Positions 25,603 through 34,059 of a DNA stretch of 64,000 nucleotides are shown in pieces. The stretch spans positions 2,914,001 to 2,978,000 of the forward strand of contig OY969553.1 of the NCBI GenBank assembly GCA_963700925.1. The letters run 5' to 3'. Both the position numbers and the translations under genes were made by a program. Numbering within the stretch: position 1 is the stretch's first letter; each line of letters opens with the position of its first letter. The stretch is from CAWJMD01 sp963700925 (GTDB lineage Bacteria; Actinomycetota; Actinomycetes; Actinomycetales; CAWJMD01). The notes under the pieces are model-generated. The model was given only the letters and a program-made list of their open reading frames with translations. It ran no database searches and had not been told where the DNA came from.

Positions 25603-27147
25603 TCAGTCGCCGAGGGTGGGGTCGGCGACGACGCCCTGTCTCGCGGCCTCTTCTGGGTCGGACGAGAAGGGAGGACCTGTGAACCACTTGCGGGCCGAGA
25701 GAACCCACCAGCCACCGGAGAACAGGACGACGGCTCCGACTGCGAGGGGGGCGTAGTTGAACGTCGTGGCCGTCACCGGGTACGCGGGCGGCAGCATGAA
25801 CAGGATGACGATGAAGCCGACCCAGATCACGGCGGTCCAGCCGATGGGGCGGCTCCAACGGCCGAGGTTCCACGGTCCCTGCTTGAAGTCGGGGTTGCGA
25901 AGCCGCAGGAACACCGGTGCCACATAGGAGATGTAGAGGCCGATGACAGCGATCGATGTGACTGCGAGATAGGCGGTGTAGTTGAAGAGCGCAGGGGCGG
26001 CCAGCGCGATCGAGCAGACTGTGCACAGCCAGATCGAGTTGGTCGGAGTGCCGGTGCGGGGGTTGACCTGCTTCCACAGGCGCGACCCGGGCAGTGCTCC
26101 GTCGCGCGAGAACGCGTACGCCATCCGGGAGTTCGCCGTCACAGACGCCATGCCGCAGAAGAACTGGGCCACGACGGCGATGAACAGCAGGAACTTGCCG
26201 AGACCGTCGCCGACCGCGTCGATGAAGATCTGGGCCGGCGGGAAGCCGAGCTCGGTCGTCCGCTGGGCCTCGTAGTCCTGGATCGACCAGGTGACGGCGA
26301 CCAGGAGGAACCACCCAGCGATCAGCGAGACGACGATCGAGCTGACGATGCCTCGTGGAGCCGCCGTCGACGCGTTGTGGGTCTCCTCCGAGACGTGGGC
26401 GGAGGCATCGAAGCCCGTGAAGGTGTATTGCGCCATCAGCAGACCAATCATGACGGCATACACGGCAGCCATGGGGCCGCCCCAGCCGGTCGCGTTGTAG
26501 GTCTCGGTGAAGACGAAGCTGAGCGACTTGTGCTGGTCCGGCACGACCGCCAGCACGACGACGATGAAGGCCACACCGACTAGGTGCCACCAAGCGCTGA
26601 TGTCGCTCAGCAGCCTGACGAGGTTCACCCCGAAGGTGTTGAGCAGCCCGTGCGCCACGATGATGACGAGGAAGACCAGGAAGACGCTGCGTGGCGTGAT
26701 CGCGAAGTCCGTTGTCAGGCCGAGGAACGCGGACGTCGTCGTGGCGGCGCCGTAGTCGATCGCCGCAGTCACTGCTACCTCGCCGAGGAAGTTGAACCAG
26801 CCGACGAACCAGGCCCACGCGGCCCGGTTGTTGCGTGCCAGCGCGGAAGCCCACCAGTACAAGCCACCTGCCGTGGGGTACGTCGAGCACACCTCGGCCA
26901 TCGAGAGGCCAACCAGGGTGACCATCCCGCCGACGACCAACCAGCCGATCGTGATGGAGACCGGACCGCCGGCAGTCATCGCGATGCCGTACGACGTCAG
27001 GCAGCCCGCAAGGACCGAGATGATCGAGAACGAGACGGCGAAGTTGCTGAAGCCCGAGAGTCGACGGTGCAGCTCCTGCTCGTAGCCGAGCGCGGCAAGC
27101 CGTGCCTCGTCACTGTCTGCTGGGTGGGTTGCGGATGGCGTGGACAT
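25603..27147 (-). CDS. APC-family amino acid/amine permease
   Basis: About 514 residues with twelve predicted helices. Helix 1 carries GFSNFAVSFSIISVLAGCLT and the substrate-binding break; later marks are AEVCSTYPTAGGLYWWAS and FTGFDASAHVSEETHNAST, which place it in the amino acid-choline-ethanolamine branch of the APC superfamily. As first gene of the operon it should import the amine degraded by the following enzymes. ATG 27147 is chosen because GAGGAG lies six bases upstream; the ATG eight codons earlier lacks one. Confidence 0.9.
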   Translation of the reverse strand: MSTPSATHPADSDEARLAALGYEQELHRRLSGFSNFAVSFSIISVLAGCLTSYGIAMTAGGPVSITIGWLVVGGMVTLVGLSMAEVCSTYPTAGGLYWWASALARNNRAAWAWFVGWFNFLGEVAVTAAIDYGAATTTSAFLGLTTDFAITPRSVFLVFLVIIVAHGLLNTFGVNLVRLLSDISAWWHLVGVAFIVVVLAVVPDQHKSLSFVFTETYNATGWGGPMAAVYAVMIGLLMAQYTFTGFDASAHVSEETHNASTAAPRGIVSSIVVSLIAGWFLLVAVTWSIQDYEAQRTTELGFPPAQIFIDAVGDGLGKFLLFIAVVAQFFCGMASVTANSRMAYAFSRDGALPGSRLWKQVNPRTGTPTNSIWLCTVCSIALAAPALFNYTAYLAVTSIAVIGLYISYVAPVFLRLRNPDFKQGPWNLGRWSRPIGWTAVIWVGFIVILFMLPPAYPVTATTFNYAPLAVGAVVLFSGGWWVLSARKWFTGPPFSSDPEEAARQGVVADPTLGD

Positions 27148-27240
27148 GCGCGCTCCTCGACTCGGCGGCACCGACGGGGCGCGACGCGCGGTCCGGCGTC
27201 GCTGGGCCTGGATGCTTCTCCTCCCGTACGGACCGTGTCA

Positions 27241-27254
27241 ATGGCTACGGCCAT
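27241..27254. promoter_or_regulatory. Candidate operator upstream of the amine operon
   Basis: ATGGC-TACG-GCCAT is a short inverted repeat 94 bases before the permease start. On the minus strand it ends one base into TTGACA (27241 down to 27236), a good -35 hexamer, although no convincing -10 follows at the right distance. Position suggests control by the FadR-type regulator in the operon. Arms of only five bases keep confidence low. Confidence 0.3.
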
Positions 27255-27339
27255 TAATTCATGACGTGACCAGACCAAAGAAGGACACGCGTGGTGGACG
27301 GTCGGAATCGATCCGACCAGAAGCACGTTTAACGGCGGC

Positions 27340-28287
27340 ATGACACGAGCTGCTGTCGCCACCGCGTTCGGTGGTCCCGACGTCCTGTCCGTCATCGTCG
27401 TCGCCACGCCCGAGCCCGGGCCCGGCGAGGTGGTCGTGGACGTCCGTGCCGCCGCGGTGAACCCCTTCGACGTGAAGGTCGCCCGAGGCGCCTTCGGTGC
27501 CGACCCGTCGACCCTGCCGAAGCGCCTGGGCCTCGAGGTGAGCGGCGTCGTCTCAGCGGTCGGTGTCGATGCGGAAGGGCCCGCCGGTCCACTGTCGGTC
27601 GGCGACGAGGTGATCGCGTACCCGGTCGTCGGTGGCTACACCGACCAGCTGGCGGCTAGGGCCGGCGACGTCCACCCCAAGCCCGCGCCGATCAGCTTCG
27701 AGCAGGCGAGCGGTCTGATGGTGACGGGAGTCGCCGCCGTCCACCTGGTCTCGGCCACCAACGTGAGCGAGGGCGACACGGTGTTGCTGCACGGCGGCGC
27801 CGGCGGGGTCGGCCTGATGGCGGCCCAGCTCGCGATCGTGAGGGGCGCGCGCGTGATCGCCACGGCCAGCGAGGGCCGCCACGAAGCACTGCGCGAGCTG
27901 GGCGTCGACCCGGTCACGTACGGCGCGGGACTCGCCGACCGGGTCAGGGCGCTTGCGCCGGACGGCGTCGACGTCGCGCTCGACACCGTCGGCACCGACG
28001 AGGCGGTCGACGTGTCCGTCGAGCTGGTGGCGGATCGTTCGCGAATCGCCACCATCGCAGCCTTCGCACGCGCTCCGGGCCTGGGAATCAAGCTGCTCGG
28101 CGCCGGACCGAACGCCGACCCCGGCACCGAGATCCGAAACGCCGCCCGCGCCGAGCTCGTCGACCTCGTGAAGGACGGAAAGCTGACTGTGCACGTCGGC
28201 GCCACCTACCCGTTGGACGACGTGCGAGCGGCCTTCGAGCAGGTGGCGACCGGGCACGCCCACGGCAAGGTCGTGCTGGTGCCGTAG
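27340..28287 (+). CDS. Zinc-independent NADPH:quinone reductase-like MDR protein
   Basis: 315 residues of the medium-chain dehydrogenase/reductase superfamily, quinone oxidoreductase branch. The GroES-like N-terminus (VVVDVRAAAVNPFDVKVARG) is followed by the Rossmann motif LLHGGAGGVGLMAAQLAIV, then VIATASEGRHEALRELGVD. No structural or catalytic zinc ligands are present, as usual for this branch. It likely reduces quinones or enones with NADPH. It is transcribed away from the amine operon. Two interlocking inverted repeats follow its stop. Confidence 0.88.
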   Translation: MTRAAVATAFGGPDVLSVIVVATPEPGPGEVVVDVRAAAVNPFDVKVARGAFGADPSTLPKRLGLEVSGVVSAVGVDAEGPAGPLSVGDEVIAYPVVGGYTDQLAARAGDVHPKPAPISFEQASGLMVTGVAAVHLVSATNVSEGDTVLLHGGAGGVGLMAAQLAIVRGARVIATASEGRHEALRELGVDPVTYGAGLADRVRALAPDGVDVALDTVGTDEAVDVSVELVADRSRIATIAAFARAPGLGIKLLGAGPNADPGTEIRNAARAELVDLVKDGKLTVHVGATYPLDDVRAAFEQVATGHAHGKVVLVP

Positions 28288-28295
28288 CCAGTTCG

Positions 28296-28341
28296 CATCA
28301 GAGCGGATGGTTTGGTCCCTCTGATGAACCAAACCATCCGC
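28296..28341 (+). promoter_or_regulatory. Two interlocking inverted repeats (terminator, attenuator or pseudoknot)
   Basis: Repeat A: CATCAGAG (28296-28303) pairs with CTCTGATG (28319-28326). Repeat B: GCGGATGGTTTGGT (28303-28316) pairs with ACCAAACCATCCGC (28328-28341), perfect over 14 bases with an 11-base loop. The right arm of A lies in the loop of B, and the left arm of B lies in the loop of A, the geometry of a pseudoknot or of two competing stems. It begins 8 bases after the quinone reductase stop and ends 100 bases before the exporter start. No T-run follows, so simple intrinsic termination is not assured. Confidence 0.6.
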
Positions 28342-28441
28342 GCTGTTGGCGCTGTGAGCTGGCTGCTGCACAGATGAGTTCCGGCGCCGCACCGGGTCGA
28401 TACCCATGACTACCCACACGACGCAGTCTGGAGACACACCG

Positions 28442-29926
28442 ATGAACACCGAGAGCCGCCGCCGCTGGCTGGCGCTGTACGTGCTGTGCCTGGGCGACCT
28501 CATGATCGTCCTCGACTCCAGCATCGTGAACGTCGCGCTGCCGTCCATCCGGGCGGACCTCGGCTTCTCGCCGACGGCGCTCGCGTGGGTGGTCAACGCG
28601 TACATGCTCACGTTCGGCGGTTTCCTGCTGCTGAGCGGGCGTCTCGGCGACCTGTTCGGCAACCGTCGCGTCCTCCTGATCGGAGTCAGCGCGTTCACCG
28701 TCGCGTCGCTCGCCTGCGGGCTCGCGCCGACGGCTGCCTGGCTGGTCATCGGGCGGGCGGTGCAAGGCGTGGGCGGTGCCGTGGTCTCGGCCGTCGCGCT
28801 CTCGTTGATCATGGGCCTGTTCTCCGAACCGGCCGAGCGCGCAAAGGCCATGGGGGTCTTCGGCTTCGTGATGTCAGGCGGAGGCGCCCTCGGCGTCCTG
28901 CTCGGAGGCGTGCTGACAGGCGCTCTGTCGTGGAACTGGATCTTCCTGGTCAACCTGCCCGTCGGCGTGCTCGTCGTCGTGCTGTGCCTGAAGGTGCTGC
29001 CGGCTGAGGTGCGCGGCGCGCGGGGCCAGCGTCTGGACGGGGCCGGCGCCGCCGCAGTCACCGCCTCACTGATGATCGCCGTCTACGCGATCGTCGGTGG
29101 CAACGAGGCGGGCTGGGGCTCCGGGCGGACCGTCGGCCTGCTCGCGGTGGCGGCCGCCCTGATGGTCGGCTTCATCGTCCTGGAGTCGCGCATCGCTCAG
29201 CCGCTCGTGCCCCTGGCGCTCTTCAAGCTGCGAAACCTGGCGATCTCCAACGTGATCGGCGTGCTGTGGGCCGCCGCGATGTTCGCGTGGTTCTTCTTCG
29301 CCGCCCTCTACCTGCAGCAGGTGCTCGGGTACGGTCCGTTGCTGGTCGGGCTCGCGTTCCTGCCGACCAGCGTCGTGATGGCGTTCTGCTCGCTGCGGCT
29401 GTCGGACCGGCTGGTGATGCGGTTCGGAATCCGCCCGCCGCTGGTCGTCGGTCTGGCGCTCGCCACGGCCAGCCTCCTGCTGTTCTCTCGCGCGCCGGTC
29501 GGTGGAAACTTCGTGACCGACGTGCTGCCGAGCATGCTGCTGCTGGGCGCGGGCGCCGGAATCGCCTTCAACCCAGTCCTTCTCGCCGCGATGGGCGACG
29601 TGGAGCCGCACGAGTCGGGTCTCGCGTCCGGCGTTGTCAACACGTCGTTCATGATGGGCGGTGCCCTCGGTCTGGCCGTCTTCGTGAGCCTCGCCGACTG
29701 GCGGACGGGTGGCCTCCTGTCGGCGGGCGAGTCTCAGGTGTCGGCGATGAACGGCGGCTTCCAGCTCGCCTTCCTCGCGGGCGGCATCTCCGCTGGCTTG
29801 GCCGCCCTCGGAGGTCTGGCACTGCGTGTCACGGCTGCCGCCGACCACGAGACCGATGAGACTCCGGCCGACGAGCCTGCGACGTCCCGTCGCGATGACG
29901 ACGACATGCCAGCGGTGTGCGTCTGA
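28442..29926 (+). CDS. DHA2-family (14-helix) MFS multidrug exporter
   Basis: About 494 residues, fourteen predicted helices. Helix 1 has the DHA2 motif LDSSIVNVALPSIRADLGFS, motif A is GRLGDLFGNRRVLLIG, and the antiporter motif C is GFVMSGGGALGVLLGGVL. This is the EmrB/QacA type, proton-driven export of lipophilic drugs; the real substrate is unknown. The ATG at 28442 has GGAG eight bases upstream and is preferred to the ATG at 28406. The tail after the last helix is acidic and polar. It converges on the lacI genes with a 10-base gap. Confidence 0.9.
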   Translation: MNTESRRRWLALYVLCLGDLMIVLDSSIVNVALPSIRADLGFSPTALAWVVNAYMLTFGGFLLLSGRLGDLFGNRRVLLIGVSAFTVASLACGLAPTAAWLVIGRAVQGVGGAVVSAVALSLIMGLFSEPAERAKAMGVFGFVMSGGGALGVLLGGVLTGALSWNWIFLVNLPVGVLVVVLCLKVLPAEVRGARGQRLDGAGAAAVTASLMIAVYAIVGGNEAGWGSGRTVGLLAVAAALMVGFIVLESRIAQPLVPLALFKLRNLAISNVIGVLWAAAMFAWFFFAALYLQQVLGYGPLLVGLAFLPTSVVMAFCSLRLSDRLVMRFGIRPPLVVGLALATASLLLFSRAPVGGNFVTDVLPSMLLLGAGAGIAFNPVLLAAMGDVEPHESGLASGVVNTSFMMGGALGLAVFVSLADWRTGGLLSAGESQVSAMNGGFQLAFLAGGISAGLAALGGLALRVTAAADHETDETPADEPATSRRDDDDMPAVCV

Positions 29927-29936
29927 CCTCAGCGAG

Positions 29937-30956
29937 TCAGATCGGCCTGGTCGACTGCCTGACCACCAGCCGCGGGGTCATCACCACGTCGTCGGTGTCG
30001 CCGGTGCCCTTGCCGGCCTCGACCATGCGCACGAGCAGCTCTGCCGCCGCCCTGCCCATCTCGACACCTGACTGGCTGATCGTGGTCAGTGGCGGGATCG
30101 TGAAGGCCGCCATGTCGATGTCGTCGAAGCCGACCAGCGAGATGTCCTCGGGCACAGTGATACCCGCCTCGAAGGCCGCCCGCATCAGACCGATGGCGAT
30201 GGTGTCGGACGTCGCGAAGATCGCGGTGGGCAGCGCCTCCCGCTCCGCGGCGAACAGCACCCTGCCCACCTGGTAGCTGGGCTCGGGCTCCTGGTCGGTG
30301 ATGTGGACGGCGACCTGGTCGCCGGCGCCGCGGTCGCGCATGAACTGCTCGTACAGCAGTGAGCGCAGCCGTCCGTCGTTCGTCCTGTCGTCCGACACGC
30401 AGACGATCGAGCGGTGCCCGAGCTCCCAGAGGTGCTCCATCGCGAGCTGGCTGCCCACCCGGCTGTCGGCGTAGACGCCGGGCACGCGGCGACGCTCGGT
30501 GCGGTCGGTGACGCCCACGACGTAGCGGTGCTGGTGCGACAACTCCTCGAGGGCGGGCTCCCCGCCTTCGAGGTCACCGATCATGATGATGCCGTCGGCG
30601 TGCGAGCGCTCGAGCATCGAGCCGTACGCGACAGCTGCGTCCGGCCGGTAGTCCACGTGCCCGAGGAACACGCGGTAGTCACGGGCGCGAGCCACCTCGT
30701 TGATGCCCGACAGCACCTGGGTGTGGAACGGGTCGGTGACGTCGCGAGCGATGACCCCGAGCAGCGAGCTGCGGCTGCCTCGTAGGCCCCGGGCCAGCAG
30801 GTTCGGGGTGTAGCCGAGGTCAGCGGCCGCCGCCAGGATGCGCTGGCGGGTCTCGTCGCGGATGGGGATGCCGGTCTCCCGACCGTTCAGCACCCGCGAC
30901 ACGGTCGTGATCGAGACACCGGAGACCCCGGCGACGTCTTTCAGGGTCACGGGCAC
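29937..30956 (-). CDS. LacI-family regulator (copy 1)
   Basis: 339 residues. The helix-turn-helix and hinge are VTLKDVAGVSGVSITTVSRV then LNGRETGIP, and the effector domain starts at SSLLGVIARDVTDPFHTQVL. The hinge helix reads YTPNLLARGLRG. It closely resembles the gene upstream throughout (HADGIIMIGDLEGG versus HADGIIVIGDLDAG, GFDDIDMAAFTIPPLTT versus GYDDIDLAAFTVPPLTT), so they are tandem paralogues. The start GTG lies ten bases inside the 3' end of the upstream gene, implying cotranscription. Effector probably a sugar or polyol. Confidence 0.92.
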   Translation of the reverse strand: MPVTLKDVAGVSGVSITTVSRVLNGRETGIPIRDETRQRILAAAADLGYTPNLLARGLRGSRSSLLGVIARDVTDPFHTQVLSGINEVARARDYRVFLGHVDYRPDAAVAYGSMLERSHADGIIMIGDLEGGEPALEELSHQHRYVVGVTDRTERRRVPGVYADSRVGSQLAMEHLWELGHRSIVCVSDDRTNDGRLRSLLYEQFMRDRGAGDQVAVHITDQEPEPSYQVGRVLFAAEREALPTAIFATSDTIAIGLMRAAFEAGITVPEDISLVGFDDIDMAAFTIPPLTTISQSGVEMGRAAAELLVRMVEAGKGTGDTDDVVMTPRLVVRQSTRPI

Positions 30957-32020
30957 GGCGTGAACGTACCAGTTGGGTGTTGCCGCTGATCGTTGAGCGG
31001 GGCGGTCGAGCGGCGCACCACGAGGCGCGGGACGAGCACCACGTCGTCGACGTGAGCGGGGGAGGTGTCACCGGTCACCATGTCCAGCAGCAGCTGGGCG
31101 GCCACCCGTCCGAGCTCGGCGCCCGACTGGCTGACGGTCGTCAGCGGAGGCACGGTGAACGCAGCGAGGTCGATGTCGTCGTACCCGACGACGGAGAGCT
31201 GGGCCGGCACGGCCAAGCCGACCTGGAACGCGGCCTGGACTAGGCCGATCGCTCCGGTGTCGGACGTCGCGAAGATCGCCGTCGCCGGCTCGCCCCGGGT
31301 GAAGAGCGCCAGGATGCGGAGGCCGAGCTCGTAGCTCGCGGCCGGCTCCTCGTCGACGACGAACACCCGCGTGCAGTCGCCGACCCCGCGCTCCCGCATG
31401 AAGCGCTCGTAGGCCGACACCCGCAGCCGCCCGTCGCACGTCCGGGTGTCGGCCACGCAGACGATCGAGCGGTGACCGAGGCTCCACAGGTGCTCCATGG
31501 CGAGCCGTGTGCCGGCGACGTTGTCGGAGTACACGCCGGGGAAGGGTCGGCGCTCGCTGCGGTCGGTGATGCCGACGACGTTGCGGTGCCGCTCGGCGAG
31601 GGAGTCGAGGGTGCCGTCGCCGGCATCCAAGTCTCCGATCACGATGATGCCGTCGGCGTGGGACCTCTCGAACATCGAGCCGTAGGCCATCGCCACGTCG
31701 GCACGGTGGTCGACGTGGCCGAGGAACAGGCGGAAGTCGCGCTCGCGCACCACCTCGTTGATTCCGCGTAGCACCTGGACGTGGAACGGGTCGCGGATGT
31801 CACGGGCGATCACTCCGAGCAGCGAGCTGGAGTTGCCCCGCAGTCCGCGTGCGAGCAGGTTCGGTCGGTATCCGAGCTGCGCGGCCAGGTCGATCACCCG
31901 CTGGCGGGTGGCCTCGCCGATCGGCACTCCGCTGATCACCCCGTTGAGCACGCGCGACACCGTCGTGGTCGAGACGTGAGCCGCCAGGGCCACGTCGCGC
32001 AGTGTCACGGCGCCGTCCAA
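30947..32020 (-). CDS. LacI-family regulator (copy 2, next to sugar operon)
   Basis: About 357 residues from a TTG at 32020, chosen because GGGAGG lies six bases upstream and no helix-turn-helix residues are lost; GTG at 32008 and an ATG 24 codons earlier are alternatives. HTH: VTLRDVALAAHVSTTTVSRV then LNGVISGVP; effector domain from SSLLGVIARDIRDPFHVQVL. It is divergent from the SDR-ABC-ROK operon across a LacI-type operator at 32076-32100 and so is its likely repressor. The C-terminal tail after RSTAPLNDQ runs over the start of the second lacI gene. Confidence 0.92.
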   Translation of the reverse strand: MDGAVTLRDVALAAHVSTTTVSRVLNGVISGVPIGEATRQRVIDLAAQLGYRPNLLARGLRGNSSSLLGVIARDIRDPFHVQVLRGINEVVRERDFRLFLGHVDHRADVAMAYGSMFERSHADGIIVIGDLDAGDGTLDSLAERHRNVVGITDRSERRPFPGVYSDNVAGTRLAMEHLWSLGHRSIVCVADTRTCDGRLRVSAYERFMRERGVGDCTRVFVVDEEPAASYELGLRILALFTRGEPATAIFATSDTGAIGLVQAAFQVGLAVPAQLSVVGYDDIDLAAFTVPPLTTVSQSGAELGRVAAQLLLDMVTGDTSPAHVDDVVLVPRLVVRRSTAPLNDQRQHPTGTFTPCP

Positions 32021-32075
32021 GGTCGTCCTCCCAGCCTCTTGACGAGTGGGGCCTGCAGTCTTAAGGTCCGAAGCA

Positions 32076-32100
32076 CTTAACGTCAAGCGCAAACGTTAAG
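32076..32100. promoter_or_regulatory. LacI-type operator
   Basis: CTTAACGT (32076-32083) and ACGTTAAG (32093-32100) form a perfect inverted repeat. Each half also sits in a near-palindrome with a central CG, CTTAACGTCAAG and GCAAACGTTAAG, the usual form of LacI-family operators, so there may be two overlapping sites. It lies 56-80 bases upstream of the regulator start and 59-83 bases upstream of the SDR start, between the divergent genes. Binding by either LacI paralogue is inferred. Confidence 0.65.
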
Positions 32101-32158
32101 CGGTGAACGATACGCCTCAGCGCTAACAGTCCGATTCGATCGCGATGTGGAGGCTTCA

Positions 32159-32926
32159 GTGGACTTCCCCCGGTTTGACCTGAACGGCCAGGTCGCCCTG
32201 GTCACCGGTGCCGCGCGCGGCCTGGGACGGGCGATCTCGCTGGCACTGGCCAACGCGGGAGCTGACGTCGCGCTCGGGCTGCGCGACCCCGAGTCCGCGA
32301 AGGACCTGGCCGACGAGATCACGGCGATGGGCCGCCGGGCGCTCCGCGTCCCGATGGACGTGACGGACCTCGAGCAGGTGCAGTCGGCCGTCAAGGAGAC
32401 CGTCTCCTCGTTCGGCCGGCTCGACGTGCTGGTGAACAACGCCGGCCTCGGGCCCGAGAACCCGGCCGAGGACGTCACGCCCGACGACTTCGCCCTGACC
32501 TTCGACGTCAACGTCAGAGGCACCTTCTTCGCCAGCCAGGCGGCCGGCCGCGTGATGATCGAGCAGGGCCAGGGTCGGATCATCAACCTCGGCTCGCAGG
32601 CCGGCCTGGTCGCGCTGCCCGGCGAGTCCGTCTACTGCGCCAGCAAGGCGGCCATCGCCCACCTGGGCAAGTGCCTCGCGATCGAGTGGGGCCAGCACGG
32701 CATCACGGTCAACACCGTCGCCCCGACCTTCATCCGCACGGACGGCACCGAGCCAGACCTGGCCGACCCCGTGTTCGAGGCGGACGTGATCGAGCGCATC
32801 GCGGGCCTGCACCGGATCGGTGACCCGATGGACGTTGCCGGGGCCGTGGTGTTCCTGGCGTCGCCGGCCGCGGCGCTGATCACCGGCACCACCGTGGTGG
32901 TCGACGGCGGATGGACGGCGAGGTAG
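32159..32926 (+). CDS. SDR sugar/polyol dehydrogenase
   Basis: About 255 residues. Cofactor loop TGAARGLGRAI, NNAGLGPENP, catalytic Ser-Tyr-Lys as NLGSQAGLVALPGESVYCAS then KAAIAHLGKC, and C-terminal TGTTVVVDGGWTAR. Best fit is the gluconate 5-dehydrogenase/2-deoxygluconate dehydrogenase type of SDR acting on sugars or sugar acids. GTG 32159 has GGAGG five bases upstream and is preferred to GTG 32147. It is the first gene of the sugar operon; the permease start follows its stop immediately. Confidence 0.88.
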   Translation: MDFPRFDLNGQVALVTGAARGLGRAISLALANAGADVALGLRDPESAKDLADEITAMGRRALRVPMDVTDLEQVQSAVKETVSSFGRLDVLVNNAGLGPENPAEDVTPDDFALTFDVNVRGTFFASQAAGRVMIEQGQGRIINLGSQAGLVALPGESVYCASKAAIAHLGKCLAIEWGQHGITVNTVAPTFIRTDGTEPDLADPVFEADVIERIAGLHRIGDPMDVAGAVVFLASPAAALITGTTVVVDGGWTAR

Positions 32927-33973
32927 GTGGCCGACGTGTCCTCGGGTGTGAAGCAGCCGGACCTCGCCAAGGGTGAGCCCGAGAAGGAGTCGGCGGTCTC
33001 GCGCTGGCGCGGTCTCGCACCGGCCCGGCCCGACTGGGGGTGGCTCCGTGGCTCCGGGCTGCTGCTCGCGCTGATCCTGCTCATCGTCGCGGCGTCCGTG
33101 CTCTCGCCCTTCTTCATGCAGCCGGCGAACCTCGTCAACGTCTCCCGGCAGGTCGCGATCGGCGGGATCATCGGCATCGGGATGACGTTCGTCATCATCA
33201 CCGCGGGCATCGACCTCTCGGTCGGCTCGATCGTCGGCTTCGTCTCCGTCGGCAGTGCCAGCGTCCTTGCGGCCGGGGTGCCGTGGCCCCTGGCCCTCCT
33301 CTGCGGGTTCTCGATGGGCGCCCTGATCGGCGCGCTGAACGGGCTCGGCATCACGAAGGGCCGGCTGCAGCCGTTCATCATGACGCTCGGCATGCTCGTC
33401 GTGGCCCGAGGCGTGACGATGACCTACTCGAAGGGCCAGCCGGTACCGCTGCGCGAGTACGGGCCCGCGTTCTCGTGGCTCGGTGCGGGCTCGCTTCTCG
33501 GTGTGCCCGTGCCGGTCTGGATGCTCCTCGTCGTGGCGTGCGCCGCCGGGTTCACACTCCGGTTCACGCCGTTCGGCCGCAAGGTCTATGCCGTCGGCGA
33601 CAGCCCTGAGGCGGCGCGCCTGTCCGGGATCAACACCGGCAGAGTCATTTTCGGGGTCTACGTCATCAGTGGGCTCTGCGCCGCACTGGCGGCTCTCATC
33701 TACGTCTCGCGCCTGACCTCGGGTGATCCGACCCAGGGCACCGGTGCCGAGCTGGACGCCATCGCCATCGTCGTCATCGGAGGCACAAGCCTTTTCGGTG
33801 GCGTCGGAGGTATCCGGGGCACGCTCGTCGGCGCGGCCATCGTGGCCGTGGTGGCGAACCTCCTCAACCTGCTGGGTGTCTCTCCCTTCTCCCAGCAGAT
33901 CGTCAAGGGCCTGATCATCCTCGGCGCCGTGCTGCTCGCAACGCACGGTCGTCGGCGGGACGACACGGGGTGA
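32927..33973 (+). CDS. Ribose-type ABC transporter permease
   Basis: 348 residues of the BPD_transp_2 family (RbsC/XylH type) with about ten helices; marks are FVIITAGIDLSVGSIVGFVS, GRLQPFIMTLGMLVVARG and IAIVVIGGTSLFGGVGGIRG, followed by TLVGAAIVAVVANLLNLLGV. It forms the membrane channel of the uptake system with the following binding protein and ATPase. The start GTG at 32927 directly follows the SDR stop; GTG at 32936 is an alternative. The N-terminal 40 residues are polar and cytoplasmic. Confidence 0.93.
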   Translation: MADVSSGVKQPDLAKGEPEKESAVSRWRGLAPARPDWGWLRGSGLLLALILLIVAASVLSPFFMQPANLVNVSRQVAIGGIIGIGMTFVIITAGIDLSVGSIVGFVSVGSASVLAAGVPWPLALLCGFSMGALIGALNGLGITKGRLQPFIMTLGMLVVARGVTMTYSKGQPVPLREYGPAFSWLGAGSLLGVPVPVWMLLVVACAAGFTLRFTPFGRKVYAVGDSPEAARLSGINTGRVIFGVYVISGLCAALAALIYVSRLTSGDPTQGTGAELDAIAIVVIGGTSLFGGVGGIRGTLVGAAIVAVVANLLNLLGVSPFSQQIVKGLIILGAVLLATHGRRRDDTG

Positions 33974-34059
33974 CCAGTGCATCCAGCCAGCAGTGACAGC
34001 AGTTCACACGAGTGCCTGCACGCACAGGAGTGCCAGCACAACCAGGAGGAGGTAGCACC

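Noticed and set aside
32156..33982. Minus-strand open frame of about 600 codons over the SDR and permease
   Set aside because: Shadow of two well-supported genes; no ribosome site and charged, low-complexity translation.
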